Source of the DNA: Paenibacillus antibioticophila | GTDB taxonomy: Bacteria > Bacillota > Bacilli > Paenibacillales > Paenibacillaceae | Length of the DNA stretch: 64,000 nucleotides | Assembly (NCBI RefSeq): GCF_000455265.1 | Contig: NZ_HG005140.1 | Span: 1 to 64,000, forward strand | Reading direction: 5' to 3' | In this document: piece by piece, positions 35,522 through 43,914 of the stretch | Layout of the letters: each line of letters opens with the position of its first letter | How positions within the stretch are numbered: position 1 is the first letter of the stretch | The notes under the pieces: model-generated | What the model saw: only the letters and a program-made list of their open reading frames with translations | The model's database searches: none | What the model was told of the DNA's origin: nothing | Program-made: the position numbers and the translations under genes

Positions 35522-35565
35522 ACAACAAGGCTGCCCCGAGTCCATATCGGACATTCGGGGCAGCC
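35522..35565 (-). terminator. Terminator of the sugar ABC transporter operon
   Basis: GGCTGCCCCGA (35529-35539) and TCGGGGCAGCC (35555-35565) form a perfect 11-bp stem with a 15-base loop. On the minus strand it is followed by TTGTTGTACTT, a modest T-rich tail. It lies 20 bases after the binding-protein stop. Confidence 0.85.
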
Positions 35566-35584
35566 TCGTTTGCGTTATCGCCGA

Positions 35585-37039
35585 TTATTTTACTTCGATC
35601 TTGTCAAAGTAGTTCTCTTGCACAAATTTTGCGGCTACATCCAATTGTTGCTTGGAATCCGTGCCTTTCTTGGAGAAGGATTCTTGTACTACATTGGACA
35701 TCGTAGCGTAGAAGTCCTGTGTGCCATACTGGGCTTCCGGTTTGCCTTCCAGCAGACCAAAGAGGTCTGGATCATATTTGTACACATTGTCGTACTTATC
35801 ATAAATCGCTTGTATTTTCTTGGCGTAATCCGAATCCTCGCTAAAGTATTCGAGCGGAGTAGGAATAAAGTATTTGCCTTCCGCTTTGCGCGCTTGAATC
35901 GTGTCTTCAACAGATTTCAGGGCATCATCGGTAAAGTAGTCGAACGTGATATAACGGAATGCCATTTCTTGTTCATCTTTGGTGGCGTTCGGGTTGATGA
36001 CAAGATAATTGCCGCCTAAAATCCCGTAATGCTTGCCGCCTGCTTCGGCAGCCGGCATCGGATAAGCCACTACATCCTCAGGCTTCATGCCGCCCTCGTT
36101 CAGAGCTGCTTGAATGACGTCGAACGCTCCGGCAATAACCATTGCTGTCCGCCCTTGCTGGAATGAACTAATCGCATCTCCCCATCCAAGCGCCCAGTCT
36201 TGAGGGATCGCATTTGCTTCCCATCTCAGCTTCTTGTAGAAGTCCAGAGCCTTCACACCAGCTTCGGAGTTGAACACAGCTGTTACTTTACCATCGACAG
36301 TTGTCTCAATTTCACCACCGGCCTCGAACAGGAAGTTCGTCCAGTTCCAGCCTGCTTCATTCCCTTTCCCCATTGGTGCGATACCGGAAATCCCCTTCTT
36401 CGGATCCGCTACATCCTTGGCAACATTGTACATATCATCCCAAGTCCAGTCCAGCGATGGCATAGTCAAGCCCTTGGCTTCCAGCAGCTTCTTGTTCACA
36501 ACCGTGGAAGTAATGTAGCCGTTCTGGGTAACCCCGAACACTTTGCCGTCTACAATGAATTGATTTTGCAGAACCGGATTGATCTGATCCTTGTACTCCC
36601 AGTTGTTCCACAGGTCTGTAATATCGGCAACCCAACCGCGTTCTACGAGGAAGTTCGCTTCAGTAGCCCAAGTGTTATAGAAGGTAGGCGCTTCATTGGA
36701 AGCCATCTTCACGCCGATTTCATTGACACTGTATTGCCAATCATCCTTTACGATCGTTACGTTCGGGTACTTGGCTTGGAAACGTGCGATCTTATCATCT
36801 TCCTGATCACGAAGCGTGGTCTCATCCGGCAGAGGATAGTGAACCTTGATTGTAATCTTCTTCTGAGTAATGTCCTCCTCAGCGGATTGCTCCGGAGCTG
36901 AATTGTTGCTGTTTCCGCCTGAATTTACCGCCGGATCATTCGCCGGGCTGTTGGCCGCATTGTTTTTGTTGCCGCCACAGCCGGCGAGCAGCGTACCGAA
37001 CAGCATTAGACACATCAGTAAAGTAGTAAACTTGCGCAT
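35585..37039 (-). CDS. Sugar ABC transporter solute-binding lipoprotein (family 1)
   Basis: This protein is about 484 aa. The lipoprotein signal is MRKFTTLLMCLMLFGTLLAGC, then a linker rich in N, S and A, then an SBP_bac_1 fold (KITIKVHYPLPDE, FQAKYPNVTIVKDDW, GITVFGVTQNGY-like core, YPMPAAEAGGKHYGILGGNYLVI). It would capture an oligosaccharide or disaccharide outside the cell for the two permeases upstream. The ATG at 37039 has GGGGAG in front; the longer frame (37060) has none. No ATPase gene is in the operon, so the permeases probably use a shared MsmX-type ATPase encoded elsewhere. Confidence 0.92.
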   Translation of the reverse strand: MRKFTTLLMCLMLFGTLLAGCGGNKNNAANSPANDPAVNSGGNSNNSAPEQSAEEDITQKKITIKVHYPLPDETTLRDQEDDKIARFQAKYPNVTIVKDDWQYSVNEIGVKMASNEAPTFYNTWATEANFLVERGWVADITDLWNNWEYKDQINPVLQNQFIVDGKVFGVTQNGYITSTVVNKKLLEAKGLTMPSLDWTWDDMYNVAKDVADPKKGISGIAPMGKGNEAGWNWTNFLFEAGGEIETTVDGKVTAVFNSEAGVKALDFYKKLRWEANAIPQDWALGWGDAISSFQQGRTAMVIAGAFDVIQAALNEGGMKPEDVVAYPMPAAEAGGKHYGILGGNYLVINPNATKDEQEMAFRYITFDYFTDDALKSVEDTIQARKAEGKYFIPTPLEYFSEDSDYAKKIQAIYDKYDNVYKYDPDLFGLLEGKPEAQYGTQDFYATMSNVVQESFSKKGTDSKQQLDVAAKFVQENYFDKIEVK

Positions 37040-37117
37040 GGATACTCCCCTTTTCATCAAATATGATGTTCTTGGTTACATCTTTATCTTAAGGATGATT
37101 GCTTCGCTAGACGATGT

Positions 37118-37161
37118 GTATTCATATGGCGATCATGTGCAAGGCTACGATCTATGAATAC
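37118..37161 (-). other. Intercistronic hairpin between permease and binding-protein genes
   Basis: GTATTCATA (37118-37126) and TATGAATAC (37153-37161) are exact inverted repeats flanking 26 bases. There is no T-run, so it may act as an RNA stability or processing element that lets the binding protein be made in excess of the permeases. The long loop makes this uncertain. Confidence 0.4.
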
Positions 37162-37163
37162 GC

Positions 37164-38030
37164 TTATCCCTTCACCGCTGATAGACTGACACTTCGCATG
37201 ATGAACTTCTGGAACACCAGGAAGACAAAGATCGGCGGAATCATGACCATGAATAACAGTGCAAATTTAACGCTGCTATCCAGGCTTCTTGCATTAATGA
37301 CATATTTATAGACGGCCGTAGCCAACGTATATTTGTCCTCGGTATGCATGACCAACGATGGCCAGAACCAGTCATTCCATGCGGAGGAAAAGATAAAGAT
37401 CGATAATGTCGCAAAAATCGGAATCGACAGCGGAACCGCAATCCGCAGGTAGCTGGTCACTTCTGATGCCCCGTCAATCCGCGCCGCTTCGAATATTTCC
37501 GGATGGATCCCATCGAAGAAATTTTTCATCAGCAAAAAGTAGAACGCATTCGCACCCGCAGGGAGCCAGAACGCCCAATACGAGTTCAACAGGCCTAGGT
37601 CCTTAAGGTTAACGAAGTTTGGAATCATATAGCTGGAAGCCGGAATGAACAGCGTCATCAGAATGAAGAAGTAGACCGCCCGGCTATAGGGGGCCCGGAT
37701 CCGCGAGATACTGAAGGCTGCCAAGCCCAGCACCAGAATAGTGACGAGAAGAGAACCGACGAAAATGAGCATCGTATTCTTCAAAAACATCGGCAGCTCA
37801 ATATAATTCCATGCCTTGGAGAAATTCTCCCAATGCCAGACCGTCGGGAAGAATCGCGGCGGGAAGGTGTTGACCTCCTGATTGCTTTTCAGTCCATTGA
37901 ACATCGTCATGGCAATCGGGTACAGCATCGTAAAGCACATAAAAGCAATACATAGAACCATAAATCCGTATACAACTTTATTCAGTGGCTTCTGCAAATC
38001 CGAAGCCGACAGGATGCCTCTTTCTTTCAT
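37164..38030 (-). CDS. Sugar ABC transporter permease (MalG/YesQ-like)
   Basis: This 288-aa membrane permease has six helices; the first is FMVLCIAFMCFTMLYPIAMTMF. The ATPase-contact loop is EAARIDGASEVTSYLRIAVPLSIPI (about 182-206), with the EAA...G core clear. The ending FQKFIMRSVSLSAVKG is typical of the carbohydrate CUT1 MalG class. It starts 1 base after the MalF-like gene and probably forms the channel with it. Confidence 0.93.
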   Translation of the reverse strand: MKERGILSASDLQKPLNKVVYGFMVLCIAFMCFTMLYPIAMTMFNGLKSNQEVNTFPPRFFPTVWHWENFSKAWNYIELPMFLKNTMLIFVGSLLVTILVLGLAAFSISRIRAPYSRAVYFFILMTLFIPASSYMIPNFVNLKDLGLLNSYWAFWLPAGANAFYFLLMKNFFDGIHPEIFEAARIDGASEVTSYLRIAVPLSIPIFATLSIFIFSSAWNDWFWPSLVMHTEDKYTLATAVYKYVINARSLDSSVKFALLFMVMIPPIFVFLVFQKFIMRSVSLSAVKG

Positions 38031-38031
38031 G

Positions 38032-38967
38032 TTAGTAGTCCTCCTTCGTCAGCTTGAATTGAACAATTCCGAGTACGCTCAGCACGACGAACATCAGCAC
38101 GCCGAGCGCCGTACCGGCACCATAGTCCAATTGGGTAAACGCATATTTGACGGTCAGGAGGGCATAAGTCAAGGTGGCTTTGTTCGGCCCGCCATCCAGC
38201 ATGGCTAGCTGGGATTGATAGGCCTGGGAAGTACCGATTAATTGCAAGATCAGCATAAGCACAATCAGACTGCGCATCGACGGAAGCGTTATATACTTGA
38301 TCCGGCTCCATACGCCGGCACCGTCGATCTCAGCTGCTTCATACCAGTCGCGCGGAATGCTAAGCACCCCGGCCAGGTAGATCAGCATGGCTGAGCCGAA
38401 TTGCTGCCACGTCTCCATGAAGACAAGCGCGATCATCGAGTAGCGGCTATCGGAGATGAACGAGGTCGGATCTGCTCCGAACCAGCCGAGCACGGCGTTG
38501 ATTGGACCGACCGGATCATACATCCAGCGCCACATGCCGTATAGCACAACGCCCGGCACAACGTAAGGCAGATATGCCGCGATCCGGGCAAAGCCCTGGA
38601 ACAATTTCAATTCAGAAATTGCGATGGAGGCGGCAATAGGAACCCAGAATCCGATAATCAACGTTAGCAGCATGTAATACAGCGTATTTCTGACGGAAAG
38701 CAGCAGGTCAGGGTTATTGAGGATTTTAATATAGTTATCCATGCCTACGAAGATATTGCCATTAACAAAATCAATATTGTAGAAGCTATACACCATCCCT
38801 TTGATGATCGGGACCCACAAGAAGACGATGAAGATGGCGATAGCCGGTGCAAGGAATAAATATCCCCACATGTACTTCTTCAAGCTAGTCAGCCGCTTCT
38901 TTCGCGTCCTCGTCTTGTACTCCGGTTCCTGATGCGTGCTTCCCGGAGAAATTATCGTTTCTTCCAT
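38032..38967 (-). CDS. Sugar ABC transporter permease (MalF/YesP-like)
   Basis: This 311-aa CUT1-class permease has its first helix in YLFLAPAIAIFIVFLWVPIIKGM and a second domain starting LRNTLYYMLLTLIIGFWVPIA. The EAA loop is EAAEIDGAGVWSRIKYITLPSM (about 237-258). It heads the transporter part of the locus, about 100 bases after the response-regulator gene. That regulator of YesN type is the likely activator of this promoter. Confidence 0.93.
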   Translation of the reverse strand: MEETIISPGSTHQEPEYKTRTRKKRLTSLKKYMWGYLFLAPAIAIFIVFLWVPIIKGMVYSFYNIDFVNGNIFVGMDNYIKILNNPDLLLSVRNTLYYMLLTLIIGFWVPIAASIAISELKLFQGFARIAAYLPYVVPGVVLYGMWRWMYDPVGPINAVLGWFGADPTSFISDSRYSMIALVFMETWQQFGSAMLIYLAGVLSIPRDWYEAAEIDGAGVWSRIKYITLPSMRSLIVLMLILQLIGTSQAYQSQLAMLDGGPNKATLTYALLTVKYAFTQLDYGAGTALGVLMFVVLSVLGIVQFKLTKEDY

Positions 38968-39067
38968 GATGCTCCCTCATTCCTCTATAATGTCTAGCTT
39001 CCATTTTAGAAAAGGACAGGGGCTGCGAACATGTCTAAAACTATGTGATGTATAACCGATCTTACTG

Positions 39068-40387
39068 CTATTTTTTCATATCGCTTGGGCTGACACCGAA
39101 GTACTTTTTGAAGATTTTGCTGAAATGCTCCGGAGATTCATAACCTACCCGCTCAGCGATCTCATATCGCCGCAGATCGGTGTGCAGTATCAGCGATTTG
39201 CTCTCTTCCATACGCAGCTTAATGACATATTCCCACAGGTTGTAGCCTGTATTTTTCTTGAACAAATAGCTCAAATAGTTCGGACTGACGTGGTTCTTCT
39301 TCGCCATCTCGTGAATCGTGAGTCCCTTTTGATTATAATTTTCCTCAATATACCGCTTGGCCTCCGCCACAATGACATTGTTCTGCGTAGTCAGCTCCTC
39401 GGCGGAAGGATCCTGGGCATAATTATTCCAGTTGAAGTCCCCGTAATAGAACACATGATAGTCTTCGTGGCCGGTTCCCCAAGAGATCGCCTTGTCAACC
39501 TGACGATTGAGAATATGCAGGAACTCTGCTCCCTTCAAAATCTGGCTGATTCCAATCACGGCGGAAATACCCAAATATTTCTCGATATGATAGTGCAGGC
39601 TGCGTCCGATCATTTCCAGCTGACTGATCTTGTTGACATCGAGCTCTGCATATTCCTGTTCGCTCCACTGCAGCAGAATGCCGATCTCCAGATCAGCGGG
39701 ATAAAAGACGACCGCATTCCATTCCTGATACAGCAGCTCCTTGGCCACATTGAGCGCAGCATATCGGAACAGCCCGGAATCCTTCCTGCTCTTCTCCAGC
39801 AGCTCGGCCGTTTCTTCCGCCCTGCGGGAAAGGTCCATTTTGATTTTGATCAATGAAAAATAGGGTCCGGTTAACCCCCACCTGTTCATTAATATATTGG
39901 TTGGGGAACCGTTTAATAAGGCTGTAAGCTCTTCATTCTTTCCATCCTCCGGCTCCTCCACATGAAAATGCTCTGCAGGCCGTTCCAGAAAGTCAGTCAT
40001 GGCCGGCACCGGTTTATCCATCTTCAGCAAGGCATTGCGAACCGAATCAAGAAATTGCTCGCTGTTCAGCGGTTTGATTAAATAGTCCCGCGCTCCAAGA
40101 CGCAGCGCCATTTGGGCGTACTGGAACGTTTCGTGAGCAGAGATAATGATGGTCTGCACCCAAGGCTTAATAATCTTGGCCTGATGCATCAGCTCGATCC
40201 CGCTCATCTCCCCCATCTGAATGTCGGTAATTAAGAGATCGATGACCTCCATCCGAATATAGTCCAGCGCTTCATGTCCGCTGCCGGCTGTGAATATTGT
40301 ATTTATAGCAAGGCCAGAGCTTGTTAGCAGCCCTGCAAGGCCTTTGCAAATCAAAGGCTCGTCATCTACTACCAAAATATTGTACAT
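39068..40387 (-). CDS. Response regulator, YesN type (AraC output)
   Basis: This 439-aa protein has an N-terminal receiver domain (ILVVDDEPLICKGL; phospho-acceptor D55 in LLITDIQMG; lysine in YLIKPLN). A middle region of about 200 residues has no assigned domain, and a C-terminal AraC-type double helix-turn-helix (about 335-437) includes FKKNTGYNLWEYVIKLRMEESK and YESPEHFSKIFKKYFGVSPSDMKK. In this family it activates sugar-uptake operons. It is encoded 20 bases after the histidine kinase and just before the transporter genes, so these are the likely targets. Confidence 0.95.
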   Translation of the reverse strand: MYNILVVDDEPLICKGLAGLLTSSGLAINTIFTAGSGHEALDYIRMEVIDLLITDIQMGEMSGIELMHQAKIIKPWVQTIIISAHETFQYAQMALRLGARDYLIKPLNSEQFLDSVRNALLKMDKPVPAMTDFLERPAEHFHVEEPEDGKNEELTALLNGSPTNILMNRWGLTGPYFSLIKIKMDLSRRAEETAELLEKSRKDSGLFRYAALNVAKELLYQEWNAVVFYPADLEIGILLQWSEQEYAELDVNKISQLEMIGRSLHYHIEKYLGISAVIGISQILKGAEFLHILNRQVDKAISWGTGHEDYHVFYYGDFNWNNYAQDPSAEELTTQNNVIVAEAKRYIEENYNQKGLTIHEMAKKNHVSPNYLSYLFKKNTGYNLWEYVIKLRMEESKSLILHTDLRRYEIAERVGYESPEHFSKIFKKYFGVSPSDMKK

Positions 40388-40407
40388 GTGTGTTCCCTCC
40401 TGTCTGT

Positions 40408-42234
40408 CTACTCTTCCTCTGGCAGGGTTCGTGGAATATGCAGTGTGGCGAGCAAGCCTCCTCCGGAGCGTATAGCGTAGCCAAGACCGTACCCCTCGCC
40501 AAAATGAAGACGAATGCGTTGATGAATATTGCGAATACCATATCCGAGTGACGGGTCAGGTGTCTCCTCCTCCAATAAGCGGGAAATTTTCTCCAGATCA
40601 ATGGGCCTGTAGCCATTGTCTTCAATCGTTACGAATATGTCCTCCTGATCTCCACGGACTGTAATGCCGATCATGCCGTCTTCTCCCATATGACGCACCC
40701 CGTGAATCATCGAATTCTCGATCAGGGGCTGAAGCGTAATTTTAGGGATCAAAACCTGCCGATACTCCTCCGGAATGTCGATGCTAACCCGGAACTGATA
40801 GTCATGCCGATGCTGCTGAAGCTTGATATAGGCTGTGGCATGCTCCATTTCCTCTTCAAGCGTAATGAGCTCGCGCCCTCGGCTCAGGCTGATCTTCATC
40901 AGCTTGGACAGCTCCTTGATCATTTCGGCTGAGGCCGTATTTCCCTCAAGCTTGCTCTTCCAATAGATGCTCTCCAGCGTGTTGTACAGTAAATGGGGAT
41001 TGATCTGCTGATACAGCAATTGAAGCTGCGACTCCTTCTGCTTCAGATCCATCGTATATTTGTAATGCACCAATGAGTTCAGGCGGCGCGCCATCTCATA
41101 GATCGTCGAAATCAGCACACTGACCTCATCCGTTCTCCCTCTGCGCGGGGTCTCGGGCACTACATTTCCAGGTTCATAACGTCTGACGAAATAGACCAGC
41201 CGTTGGATCGGCGTCATCAGAGAGCGCCAGAAATAGAGCAAGAAGACCAGGCTTGCTACAAAATACACAATGGAGATGAGCTGGATCAGCCGCTTGATTT
41301 CGTTCTGTTGCTGCAGCAGGGCGTGAAGCGGCACCTTGTACACCAGCTTTTGCTGAAGCACGTGATTCACATTCATTACATAGATGTAGTCTTTGGTAAT
41401 GATGTCTTTTACCGTAGATGTCATGTCCTCCGTTTTCGCCTCTTCAGGCAGTTCAAGCACAGAGCCCCACTCTCCGGTGGTCGAGCTCAGAATACGGTTG
41501 TTCCAATCGGTGAAAAAAAGCTCTCCTTCCGGCAGGCTTACCGTCTCCAGCGACTCTCCTACCCGGGCGTCCAGATTGGTCACCACCAGCACGCCGATGG
41601 TCCCGTTCTTGTAGATGCTGTTGATCGCTCTGATATAAGCAAGCGTCTTCTGGCGGCTTTGCCCTTCAGTAGGCTGCGACAGATGCTCAACTATCCGCAA
41701 ATAGCCCTTCCCCTTCTTGGCTACCGCTTCCTCAAACCATTCCGGCTTCTCCTCGTCCGAGAAGAAATACACCCCTGACACTCGCGGTCCCGGATAGAAT
41801 GGTGCAAAAAAGTATGTATTGTTCGGATCATAAACATAGAGTGAATAATAGATCGGTTCACGGTCATCCGTCTCCTGAGAGTACGTGGTAAGAATATCCT
41901 CAAGCTTTTCGTAGTTTTTCACGCGCTCAAGCACGGTCTTATCCGATGAAACCGGATTCAATTGTTGCAACAACTGATTCTGGAAGACGGTCGATGTTAC
42001 TTTGTTTACTGCCTCAATATCCCGGTTTATCAGCCGGAAATTTTGCTTGCTTAGCTCGATATAGGCGTTGGTAACATGACGCTTCAGAATTTGCCCTGCC
42101 CGGTCATTGCCGTATGCATTCAGGACGAATAAAGGAATTGTCAGCACGATAAACATCAGCACGAGCTGCTGCTTGACGTTCAGCTTGCTTAACGGATTTC
42201 GCAGTTTTCTTCTCACGTTCCTTCCCCCCGGCAA
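40408..42234 (-). CDS. Sensor histidine kinase, YesM type
   Basis: This 608-aa membrane kinase has one helix near residues 20-40 (LVLMFIVLTIPLFVLNAYG), an extracellular sensor of about 250 residues, a second helix near 295-315, then HAMP. The His_kinase domain has the phospho-acceptor in YQQINPHLLYNTLES (H414), and the HATPase shows IEDNGYRP and LGYGIRNIHQRI. The start codon is TTG (42232-42234). It probably senses the sugar or its bound binding protein and phosphorylates the adjacent YesN-type regulator. Confidence 0.95.
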   Translation of the reverse strand: MPGGRNVRRKLRNPLSKLNVKQQLVLMFIVLTIPLFVLNAYGNDRAGQILKRHVTNAYIELSKQNFRLINRDIEAVNKVTSTVFQNQLLQQLNPVSSDKTVLERVKNYEKLEDILTTYSQETDDREPIYYSLYVYDPNNTYFFAPFYPGPRVSGVYFFSDEEKPEWFEEAVAKKGKGYLRIVEHLSQPTEGQSRQKTLAYIRAINSIYKNGTIGVLVVTNLDARVGESLETVSLPEGELFFTDWNNRILSSTTGEWGSVLELPEEAKTEDMTSTVKDIITKDYIYVMNVNHVLQQKLVYKVPLHALLQQQNEIKRLIQLISIVYFVASLVFLLYFWRSLMTPIQRLVYFVRRYEPGNVVPETPRRGRTDEVSVLISTIYEMARRLNSLVHYKYTMDLKQKESQLQLLYQQINPHLLYNTLESIYWKSKLEGNTASAEMIKELSKLMKISLSRGRELITLEEEMEHATAYIKLQQHRHDYQFRVSIDIPEEYRQVLIPKITLQPLIENSMIHGVRHMGEDGMIGITVRGDQEDIFVTIEDNGYRPIDLEKISRLLEEETPDPSLGYGIRNIHQRIRLHFGEGYGLGYAIRSGGGLLATLHIPRTLPEEE

Positions 42235-42396
42235 TCTAACTATAGCAAGAATAAAAAAGGGTCAATATGCGTGTTTCTACGCACATCATGTCTATTTCTC
42301 CGATGGCCGCTCCTGCCCGGAGACCAGTGCGATGTATTCTCCTAAAGTGTAAACGATTTATGCCGGCTTGCCAGCAAAAAAATCGCGGGGGAGGTG

Positions 42397-42452
42397 TATA
42401 AGCTGAACTCATGAACATACAGGGGAGGGGCAACGTGTGAAGGTTCTTACCT
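42397..42452 (+). repeat. Palindromic element, left half only (copy H)
   Basis: TATAAGCTGAACTC, ATGAAC and GAGGGGCAACGTGTGAAGG follow the order seen at the left end of copy E (43719-43769). No matching right half follows; the 51-bp array begins 50 bases later. Confidence 0.6.
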
Positions 42453-42500
42453 TCTTCAATGTGAGGTTACGGCGTGCGTTGCGAACCAAGTGCCGATAAG

Positions 42501-42808
42501 CACTAAAATTGCTGGCGTAGGTGGTCGTGCGGCGATTTTAATGCACAATGTCACTAAAATTGCTGGCGTGGGTGGTCGTGCGGTGATTTTAATGCACAAT
42601 GTCACTAAAAATTGCTGGCGTAGGTGGTCGTGCGGTGATTTTAATGCACAATGTCAATTAAAATCGCTGGTGTGGGTGGTCGAGCGCCGATTTTAATGCA
42701 CAATGTCACTAAAATTGCTGGCGTGGGTGGTCGAGCGCCGATTTTAATGCACAATGTCACTAAAATTGCTGGCGTGGGTGGTCGAGCAGTGATTTTAATG
42801 CAGAATGT
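42501..42808. repeat. 51-bp tandem repeat array 1 (six units)
   Basis: Six contiguous units of 51-52 bp begin with CACTAAAATTGC and end with CGATTTTAATGCACAATGT or close variants. Each unit is a potential hairpin: TAAAATTG/TAAAATCG pairs with CGATTTTA, perfect over 10 bp in the fourth unit (ATTAAAATCG and CGATTTTAAT). Two single-base insertions break the reading frame, which argues against a coding repeat. A homologous array lies at 63118-63775. Confidence 0.93.
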
Positions 42809-42889
42809 CACTAAAGCTTCGAGGCTTGCCAAGAGTAAGCTTTTGAGGTCGGGTGGACTTCCCTCGCTCCTTATAGCCGCAGTGTACGC

Positions 42890-42939
42890 AAGAAACCAAG
42901 GAATTAAGCGAGAGAAGGCCGCTTAGTTCCTTGGTTTCT
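42890..42939 (-). terminator. Terminator downstream of pgmB
   Basis: AGAAACCAAGGAATTAAGCG (42891-42910) and CGCTTAGTTCCTTGGTTTCT (42920-42939) form a 20-bp stem with one G-U pair and a 9-base loop. On the minus strand it ends GGTTTCTTGC. It lies about 100 bases after the pgmB stop and would insulate the kinase operon from GH65/pgmB transcription. Confidence 0.75.
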
Positions 42940-43039
42940 ATATGAATATCACTCTATTTTGTTATTAAGGGTGTACAGAATTTCACTTTGGGGACACCCT
43001 CCTTCAAAACCACCACAGCACCACATAACGCACTGCCAC

Positions 43040-43675
43040 CTACGGCAGCAGTGCGTCCAGCCCGCCGACGACCCGGTCGGCGGCTCCAAGAATGTCGGCA
43101 CTGCCGATGCCGACCACGCGGCAGCCGGCTGCCTTGGCTGCCTCAACCCCTGCGGCTGCGTCTTCAAACACGACGCAGTCCGCCGGATCCAGGCCGAGCT
43201 CCGCACTGGCCGTCAAGAACACCTCTGGATCTGGCTTCGCCTTAGCCACCTTCGTACCGTCAACAACGGCATCGAACAACTCGGTAATCCCGAGGCGTTC
43301 CAGAATAAACGCCGCGTTCTTGCTCGCCGAGCCCAAGGCAATCCGCACTCCGCGGCTTCTCAAGTACATCAAATATTCCTTTGCCCCGGGAAGCAGCTCC
43401 GATGGCTCCAGCCGGGAGATATAGTCTACATACTCCTTATTTTTCGTCTCCGCCATTTGCTCACGCTCTGCCTCATCCGCATCCATCCCGCCTACTTCCA
43501 GCAGGATCTGGAGTGACCGCATCCGGCTGACACCCTTCAAGCGCTCGTTGTCCGCTTCAGTAAACTCAAAGCCCAGACGGTTCGCAAGCGCTCGCCAAGC
43601 CAAGTAGTGATATTTGGCCGTATCCACGATTACGCCATCCAGATCAAAGATCGCACCCTTCATTGCTTCCAGCAT
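43040..43675 (-). CDS. pgmB: Beta-phosphoglucomutase
   Basis: This 211-aa HAD-superfamily mutase converts beta-glucose 1-phosphate to glucose 6-phosphate. The nucleophile motif is IFDLDGVIVDTAKYH (D11, D13), the cap-domain loop is LKGVSRMRSLQILLE, and the core has GSASKNA (about 116-122), KAKPDPEVFL and VFEDAAAGVEAA. RMRSL and the cap sequence are typical of beta-PGM rather than phosphoglycolate phosphatase. It lies downstream of two GH65 phosphorylases whose product is its substrate. A palindromic element sits between it and the second GH65 gene. GGAG precedes the ATG at 8 bases. Confidence 0.93.
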   Translation of the reverse strand: MLEAMKGAIFDLDGVIVDTAKYHYLAWRALANRLGFEFTEADNERLKGVSRMRSLQILLEVGGMDADEAEREQMAETKNKEYVDYISRLEPSELLPGAKEYLMYLRSRGVRIALGSASKNAAFILERLGITELFDAVVDGTKVAKAKPDPEVFLTASAELGLDPADCVVFEDAAAGVEAAKAAGCRVVGIGSADILGAADRVVGGLDALLP

Positions 43676-43718
43676 GTTGTTCTCTCCTTATCTTGGACCA
43701 ACTATTTTCAGTCTTTAT

Positions 43719-43876
43719 TATATAAGTTGAGCTAATGAACTTTACGTTCTAAGGGCAACGTGTGAAGTGTGCTTACGAGCTTATGCTCCCGAAGCAGCTT
43801 TCCTGCAGAAAGTTTTCACTACAGCACACTTCACACTTATGCCTTTCTAAGTAGCCTTTGTAGTTCAACTTATATA
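43719..43876 (+). repeat. Palindromic element, full copy E
   Basis: The element is 158 bp. Ends TATATAAGTTGAGCTA (43719-43734) and TAGTTCAACTTATATA (43861-43876) pair over 16 bases with one mismatch. Inside, GGGCAACGTGTGAAGTGTGC pairs with GCACACTTCACACTTATGCC, and an inner hairpin CAGCTTTCCTGCAGAAAGTT recurs in copy B. It is the best-preserved copy of the outer ends. Confidence 0.85.
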
Positions 43877-43914
43877 GAGATTCCACCCTAACCATGGCTA
43901 ATCCTGCCATGCGC

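Larger units (their letters stand above)
33833..35528. other. Gene-free repeat-rich region of about 1.7 kb
   Basis: No convincing gene was found: the open frames are short and lack ribosome sites. The region holds four palindromic elements (A to D), two diverged tandem tails after elements A and B (about 33875-34060 and 34256-34420), a set of four 22-bp motifs 50 bases apart (34628-34805), and an 89-bp direct duplication (35104-35192 and 35368-35456). Confidence 0.7.

Noticed and set aside
42501..42808. CRISPR array
   Set aside because: Units follow one another directly with a 51-bp period. There are no unique spacers and no cas genes. The same holds for 63118-63775.
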